From NCBI GenBank assembly GCA_020746875.1, contig JAGTJL010000001.1:930001-994000 (forward strand): 64,000 nucleotides of DNA, written 5' to 3'. Position numbers and translations under genes: made by a program. Within the stretch, counting starts at the first letter, position 1; each line of letters begins with the position of its first letter. Origin of the DNA: Rhexocercosporidium sp. MPI-PUGE-AT-0058. Lineage: Eukaryota; Ascomycota; Leotiomycetes; Helotiales. The notes below the pieces were generated by a model, which saw nothing but the letters and a program-made list of their open reading frames with translations, ran no database searches and was not told the origin of the DNA. This document shows positions 58,421 through 64,000 of the stretch, one piece after another.

Positions 58421-60026
58421 TCAAGATTTCTTAAAATAATTGTTCAGAGTGTTCTTCTGAGCCTCTGATTTCTTCTTTGGTGATTTTCCTTCAACTTTAT
58501 CTGGCTTTTCACCAACTTTCATCAAGGCACAGAGCTCTTCGAATTCAGCCGTGGGAATGATACCACCTGATGCTTCCTTGTGCCCTCTCGCGAAACTTTC
58601 GCCCATCCTCTGAATCAAGTCACCCCTGTCTAGGTCCGCTACTGCTTTCAGTGAGTCGATGATGTTGACTTCAGGTTCTCGGTCCCTCGCACATCGGGCT
58701 ATGCGACAAGAAAAGTTGACTTTGCCGGGGAGGTAGCCATAATTGGCCACCATGATGATCTCGAGTGCTTTAGACTTCAAAGTACCTGCCTATATGCGTG
58801 TTAGACGATCCAATTGGACATTGAAAAGGTTTGTACCCATCGTGTAGCAATAACCGGGTGGACTTGAGCTTGGCTGTTTATCTTCAGTACGGCAATCTTT
58901 CCATCCTTGCTGAATTTTGGTGGGGTATGAGTCTGTTTCTCGACCTCGATATTGATTTCGTTGCGTGCCTGCGCTAGACGACGATTATTTAGTATTTCCT
59001 TGGGGTCTTTGGCCTCAAGGAGTGCATTCCACGCAGTGATCACATCATATGTACCAGTGCGTCGAGCTGTCATGTGTCAGTACCTGTTCCAAAGTACTCG
59101 GGATTTTCACGACTCACGAGCATTGATGTAGGAGACGCAGTCATTTAGAAGCTTTTTGGTGTACTTCTTGAATGTTTCTGTCATATCTGGAAACGGTGGC
59201 AACCACTTCAAGGTATTTCCGAGGTCTCCATGTGTCCCAATTGCGCAGAGGTAACCACATTCCGAGGCGACATCCGGATGGAGCTCTTTACAAATCTCAT
59301 ACGTGAGCAGAGCTGATGTGGCAACTGGTGGACAATGGCACGCTGATACAATCTAGAAATTTTAGCTCCAACAAAATATTACCGACGTAGACTTTCGCTC
59401 ACTTCTGCGCCTTCGGGAAAGTCGTCGCTCAGGTGATGATCGATAACAATCGCTTTAACGTCCGGGTCATCGACGACTGGTGGCGCTCCTCTACTACCTT
59501 GATCTAGCACAAGGATGAAGCTAGCTTTTTTTTCTGCCATAGCCTTTCGCTCATGGTTCTCATGTATGTTCGAACCTTTTTGAACGAGGTGAACGTCAAG
59601 AAGTTTCGGATCCAGTCCCAAGGCCACCAAAGTTCTGTAGACAATGACACCTGAACTGAGCCCATCTGCATCTTTATCGGGGACAATAAGTGTTGGCTTC
59701 TGGGCCGCTGCACTGTGTGTGGGTGTAAGTATAATCCTAATCAACGAGGTTCGGTTCAAGACTGACCAATTCCGCAAGAATGCTCGTGCAGCCACCATTT
59801 GAGATTCAGGAGCTGGCCATATCTCCACCCCCTGTGAGTCTCGACGAGTCGGAGTACTGCAGTAATCTGCAAGCTTTGCCACCTTCGTCGTGGAATGCTC
59901 AGGCGAGGATCCTGCTTTGCGTTTCATAGTTCGTTTGCTAGTGCGAAAGTAGTTGACAAGTAAAAGTAGTAGTGGATATCTTTTTGAGATTGCAGATGGT
60001 GAGAATCTAGAGGCTGGACGTAGCAT
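58421..60026 (-). CDS. DHH-family phosphoesterase (RecJ-like) with possible PIP-like tail
   Basis: Five exons (60026 or 59927-59767, 59712-59403, 59352-59118, 59066-58837, 58789-58421) give 434 codons from 'MKRKAGSSPEHS', or 467 from the upstream in-frame ATG at 60026. The DHH domain shows 'PTLIVPDKDADGLSSG' (motif I, DxD), 'FILVLDQGSRG' and 'VKAIVIDHHLSDDFPEG' (the DHH motif), then 'VSACHCPPVATSALLTY' and 'AIGTHGDLGN'. The C-terminal DHHA1-like part has 'RWAGTLKSKALEIIM' and 'FARGHKEASGGI'. DHH enzymes cleave phosphoesters in single-stranded DNA, RNA or cyclic dinucleotides; the substrate here is unknown. The basic tail ends 'KNTLNNYFKKS', similar to a PCNA-binding box without its Gln. The stop lies 88 bp from that of the convergent dioxygenase. 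Confidence 0.78.
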
Positions 60027-60937
60027 CTGGAGTTCTAAAAGAGAACCATAAGATTGTGTTTTTGGTCTAGAACACTTTCGTTCGCGATCCAGGGGTTGAG
60101 TGAATGCTCCTACGAATCATGACGTAAGCGAAGCCATTGCCGCTAATTTTCACAGCAACCTAAGTCAGATATACAACATAAGTTCCAAACGACAAAATCA
60201 AAGGGTAAACTTTACACTTGAGAAAGGAAAGCATATAATATCCAGACTTCTCACACGCTCCCAAGCCAAAATTTGAAAGAACATAAAGATCACGTTATTA
60301 CAACATCGATCATGTTAAAGGGGGAAAGGTTCGAAGAGCCGGAGCCACCATCGAAGGGTCACCAAAGGTACCGTTTCAAGCAATAGTAGAATTCATAGTA
60401 ACTTCTGAGTGGGTGTCAAAATCCTAATTCGTCAAGCGGGAATCCTCAGTGGTCTGACACTGGTTTTTCATACTTCAAAATACGGGGTTTCAGCTTCGCG
60501 TTTTAGCTTGCTGCTGCACTGCTTTTCTGTGTAGTAGTAAAACTCTAGTAAAATTAGACAAACCCGCTAGATAGAGGGGAATCGCTGGATGAGAGTCCTG
60601 TCCCAGGAAATTTGGTTTTCACAACTCAGAGGAAGGCCTTGGGGGATTCTTCAATGCATTCTTGTTCGAGCATTTTGGGAAGAATCTGGACAGGTTGAAA
60701 CAGAATGGCACTACCATGGCTATGATTGCGGCGAGTGAGGGATCTCATGTAAAGAATGCAGTCTAGAGCTACCCTTGGAGGTGGCTGGGAGAAGCCAAGG
60801 TCGATAATGTATGTTCTTTTCCCTGGTCAACTCCAAGCTTTGATATCTCCTAGCTTGGAGACTCACAAAGCCTCGTCTCTGTCACCGTCGCAGACCACTT
60901 CCCCCCAATCACGTTCGTGGACTAAGAGCTTCGAAGT
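60027..60937. other. intergenic, no gene called
   Basis: Contains the promoter of the DHH gene. Reading frames are short; the open frame starting at 60756 has no protein-like features. Confidence 0.5.
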
Positions 60938-61288
60938 ATGCATACTCCTCATGCCATCAGGGCCTGGATTTGTCCAGAGCTGGCTGGAGTCGCCAGTCTC
61001 TTTGTCCACCCACGACTTCTTCACTCCCGAGCCTGTTACTTTGCTGGTGCTAGCGGGCCTGGCACAAGGGTGCTGCTCATTAATGGCGTTTTGCCAGAAC
61101 CAAGGGGCCTTGGAGTGATGCAGAAGAAAGGTATCAGGTACGTCGAACCCGATGACTGGTGTTGTCAGTATTTCGGACATAGAAGAATCCTCGACCTACT
61201 GCAATTCCTGACTGACAATCAACGCGAAAGAGTAATTGCGGATTGGAAAGAGCTGTTTCGGAGCCGGTTGAGAGGTTCAGGTTCGTAA
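60938..61288 (+). CDS. unrecognised small frame, doubtful
   Basis: A 116-codon frame whose last third ('DLLQFLTDNQRERVIADWKEL') looks like a helical protein segment, while the first half is Cys/Leu/Pro-rich and unconvincing. A competing minus-strand frame (61180-60863) covers the same DNA. It may be the last exon of a degraded or unresolved gene. No family is suggested. Confidence 0.2.
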   Translation: MHTPHAIRAWICPELAGVASLFVHPRLLHSRACYFAGASGPGTRVLLINGVLPEPRGLGVMQKKGIRYVEPDDWCCQYFGHRRILDLLQFLTDNQRERVIADWKELFRSRLRGSGS

Positions 61289-62137
61289 AGTCGTGGAAAC
61301 AATAAAAGAGCCACATAGAAGCTATAGCCTACATGGACACCTTGAACGCGTCTCAAATGAGCAATGCCAGCAAATGTCGCTATGAAACCCACTATCAAAG
61401 CACTCCTTTGTCCTAGTTTTCTTCCATCGCGTTCCGTCGTGACCGGGCAGCACCTCGCGTCGGCTCATCTCCCATCCAAGCCCCGCCCCAACATCCCATA
61501 CAAAATTCAACCACCATTATGTAACGAAGTAAAGAGTTTCTGTCGTTCAGCAGGAGCAAGATAGCACATAGCTGCTAGGTTCCCCGACCATGCCTTCTAC
61601 GTAGGTTCAAGAGTACCTCTCACATAAGCGGATGGCGGCGAAAAGGCGGTTCTTGTAACGATCAGCTGGACCCCATTTTTTATCCTTTCTCTCTTTAGTA
61701 TCTATTTCACTTTGAAATGTGTGTATGGATTTTTGGCGCGTGGGTAGATTCTAAAGGGGGTTTTGATTTTTCGATTTTTTGTCTTTGCGCCGAAGGGGGA
61801 AGTCAACATTGTTGCCCCACTTCTAAGCGAAGAATCCTGATGAACATCACCACCATCACTTGATTCTATGCCAGCATTGTACCATGCGACCGCGGGGAAG
61901 ATGATATTCGGAGATAGGGCACAGAAACAAGAACAAGACTACGTATTGTATATATCATGACACGTTGCAAAAATGTGTGCATTTACCGTTTTAAATATTC
62001 AACTCTTTTTATTTTAAAACACCATGGCCAACATCACTGGGCGAGAAAGTTTTACCTAAATATGCTAAGAAGACCTTGAACTACGAACAAGGCCGCCTAC
62101 CGCACCCCAGTATCTCATCAGAAGCCGAAGCTCGAGC
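61289..62137. other. intergenic, no gene seen
   Basis: About 850 bp, with T-rich tracts near 61675-61790 and no plausible reading frame. It contains the 3' flank of the minus-strand gene to the right. Confidence 0.5.
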
Positions 62138-63022
62138 CTAATGAGACTGTCCATTCACCCACTTATCGTCTATAATCTCGACCGGTACGCCCGTCATATC
62201 CTGTCCCATCTCGCGCCAGTTCACATCTGTACGTGGGTGGTATGGGATTCGCTGGTAAAACTTCCAGCTAGATGCTAGCGTATGTGGGCGGCAATACTTA
62301 CCAAGTGCGCTACAGCAATTTTGTCGCGCTGTGTCTCGGAGCATGGCTGTCCATGGAATGGCTGGGGGTGTTGGTTTGACTGGCGTTGCTACCGTTGGAG
62401 CGGAGATGGTTGTAGCTGGGACCGTGATGAGTGGGTCGTCGCAAATAAATATGTTCCCATCGTAGCGGTGGAGGTTCTTCGTGTCGTATTCCTCCGGATG
62501 GATGTATGCTGGTTCCTGGTTCCAGCCGAAGTAAGTCTCCCAAGCTAAGGCGTATTTTTCCAGCTCTTCTTGGGATGCGTACCATGGGTTCAAAGTACTC
62601 GCTTCATATGTAGGGAGGGAGCATTGATTTAAGCCTTGATATTGATAATAAGGAGCTGGGGTAACGGGTTGATCCCATGGAATCAAGTCGCTGTGGCTGG
62701 TGTTGGAGTATTGCTCGTTCTGATAGTCCATCTCAACAGTGAGTTCAGAGGAAAACCATGGCTCCAACTCCGTAGTGTCACGTTCAGAGAACTTGTATCG
62801 ATTCCAGTCTAGGTACTGATATCGAGGAACTGGATGAGAGAACTGATCCCGCAGAACAAGCTGCGCGCAATCGATGCTTGGATGCTGCTCGTTCTGATCA
62901 TTCATCTCAGCAGGCCTAAACTCATTTTGTTGGCTGTTGAGCGCATAAACATATTTCTGTCCGAAGAGAGTTCGACAAGCGCTGTCATCCTCGTTCTCAA
63001 GGTGTTGTTGGTAGTTCGACAT
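62138..63022 (-). CDS. unrecognised 294-residue protein with an internal duplication
   Basis: A single exon rich in Gln, Asn, Tyr and Trp. Two copies of a roughly 52-residue module are visible: one from 'EMNDQNEQHPS' to 'ELEPWFSSE' (about residues 38-93) and one from 'EMDYQNEQYSNTSH' to 'TLNPWYASQEE' (about 96-154). Both share 'QNEQ', a 'P.P.YQY' segment and the closing 'PW(F/Y)(S/A)S'. The C-terminal 'IPYHPRTDVNWREMGQDM' is a different, probably structured part. No signal peptide, membrane segment or known domain was recognised. A GTAAGT at about 62298 could be a splice donor, but removing an intron there breaks the protein-like tail. Confidence 0.55.
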   Translation of the reverse strand: MSNYQQHLENEDDSACRTLFGQKYVYALNSQQNEFRPAEMNDQNEQHPSIDCAQLVLRDQFSHPVPRYQYLDWNRYKFSERDTTELEPWFSSELTVEMDYQNEQYSNTSHSDLIPWDQPVTPAPYYQYQGLNQCSLPTYEASTLNPWYASQEELEKYALAWETYFGWNQEPAYIHPEEYDTKNLHRYDGNIFICDDPLITVPATTISAPTVATPVKPTPPAIPWTAMLRDTARQNCCSALGKYCRPHTLASSWKFYQRIPYHPRTDVNWREMGQDMTGVPVEIIDDKWVNGQSH

Positions 63023-64000
63023 GGTGATTCGTTATGTGGTTTTCTTGATCAATGTAAATGAAGGATATTGGATTATTATGGGCTACAAGTAGGAACTGGT
63101 GAGTATAAACGTGTGAAGAGGAAACGTATCGCTGGATGATGGAACATCTAGGCCTACTCTCACGGAGACAACGCCTAGAAAAAGGACAATGAATGGTGGT
63201 TGTTTCTTTATCTTTCATGCTGGATCGTGCTTTGTTCTTTGTTATAGAACAATGCCGATGCCCAATCTCCTTTCATCTGTATGGGGCAACAATATTACAA
63301 TTGAAAGACTGTCTAACTGGTCATAAGATTTAGGCCTTCGAAGGGGTCTTAGTGTTCTCTTCGTTTTGTTTGGTAAATTTTTGCCGTGGTGAGATATGCT
63401 GAAGAGGAGCTTTTCTTACGACTGAGAGGTACAGTACCTTGAAGACCTAAGAAATCTAAATGCTGCGGTAAGCAATCAATCATCAGTACTGCTGGAATAC
63501 CAGAGATAAGATGGCAGAACTAGAAGAACATACCTCGGAGTTGATGACGTTCATTTGATGCTCGCTTGGCAAAAATCCGGAAGATGGGACCCGTTGACGT
63601 CTTGCTTCGGTGCACATCGTCCCATACTCCAGTATTTCCGTCATCAATTCCAATTCATGTAAAGCCTGACATTAATCCTTAAAAGCCTTATATATCATCA
63701 CTGTCTGATCGTTTAGGTATCTTGAGCTGCACTAGACTTGAATAGGAAGGTCTGGTCACTGCCAAGCCTGTGACACCAATCTACGCACATCAGATAAATT
63801 TGCTCCTAGAACCACGAATGGATGAGGGCATCTGGAAATCCTCTAATCTTAGAGTTACTTATGAACCATCACTCCGATTGCGGACCATCAGCTGCTCACA
63901 TAGCCGACCAGCAGCTGTGGGCAAAGAACATTTGTACCGCCAAGGCCGAGGGACTATTATCAAACTTTTTCAAGGATCGATGAGCTCCCACGGATACGGT
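63023..64000. other. right end, no gene seen
   Basis: The upstream region of the minus-strand repeat protein, followed by sequence with no long reading frame to the window edge. A GTACAGTACC palindrome piece is at 63431-63440. Confidence 0.45.

Noticed and set aside
62248..62305. Intron in the repeat protein starting GTAAGT at about 62298
   Set aside because: Any acceptor nearby gives a too short intron or replaces the protein-like C-terminus by an unlikely tail.

Overview
The window is nuclear DNA of a filamentous ascomycete (Pezizomycotina). The evidence is short GT-AG introns of about 47-120 bp with CTAAC-like branch sites, long gene-poor spacers, and fungus-only families: a HET-domain protein, the sterol glucosyltransferase ATG26, a DIM-2-type DNA methyltransferase, a DUF3602 protein and a Mtf2-like protein. 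The overall feel, including GTAC/CTGTAC-rich spacers, is compatible with Leotiomycetes, but that placement is only a guess. There are no bacterial operons, CRISPR arrays or rRNA genes, and I found no convincing tRNA.

Layout, left part. The window opens inside a minus-strand MarR-GNAT fusion of bacterial type that carries two fungal introns (1-1174). A 6.9 kb gene-free stretch rich in microsatellites, tandem duplications and GTAC palindromes follows. It ends in a pyrimidine-rich leader without any ATG, in front of a Gap1/GapA-type Ras GAP (8092-10632). Then come three minus-strand genes: a HET-domain protein (12169-14422), a type II membrane GT25 glycosyltransferase (14877-16073) and a NYN-domain protein (16662-18194). 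At 18.2-20.0 kb is a decayed-looking tract with a possible BTB-like relic. It adjoins a DIM-2-type cytosine-5 DNA methyltransferase (20003-25095) that keeps all catalytic motifs but has a frameshift and an in-frame stop, so it looks recently disabled.

Middle part. After another sparse stretch come a small DUF3602 protein (27464-28100), a Mtf2-like mitochondrial protein (28254-29963, minus) and, divergent from it over 330 bp, the WD40 protein Cmr1 (30294-31906). The large autophagy-related sterol glucosyltransferase ATG26 follows (32792-37412). Next is an acidic SAP-like protein with a triple repeat (38538-40303, minus), and then a 3.4 kb spacer with a possible solo LTR.

Right part. This holds the RNA polymerase II CTD phosphatase FCP1 (43740-46503), the complex I subunit GRIM-19 (47205-48134), a ketopantoate reductase-like protein (48445-49728, minus), a single-pass membrane protein with a DUF4097-like domain (50531-52806), a GMC oxidoreductase (53822-55907), a ten-exon 2-oxoglutarate/Fe(II) dioxygenase (56684-58333), a DHH-family phosphoesterase (58421-59927 or 60026, minus) and an unrecognised protein built on an internal duplication (62138-63022, minus).

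Most genes are unrelated housekeeping genes. The only pairings suggesting shared function are GMC oxidoreductase plus 2OG dioxygenase (both oxidative, same strand, adjacent) and the shared Mtf2-like/CMR1 promoter. The points most worth following are the disabled methyltransferase, the bacterial-type MarR-GNAT gene, the ATG-free RasGAP leader, the internal-repeat proteins and the dispersed GTAC palindromes. Exon coordinates were read by eye from splice consensus and reading-frame continuity and were not checked against transcripts.
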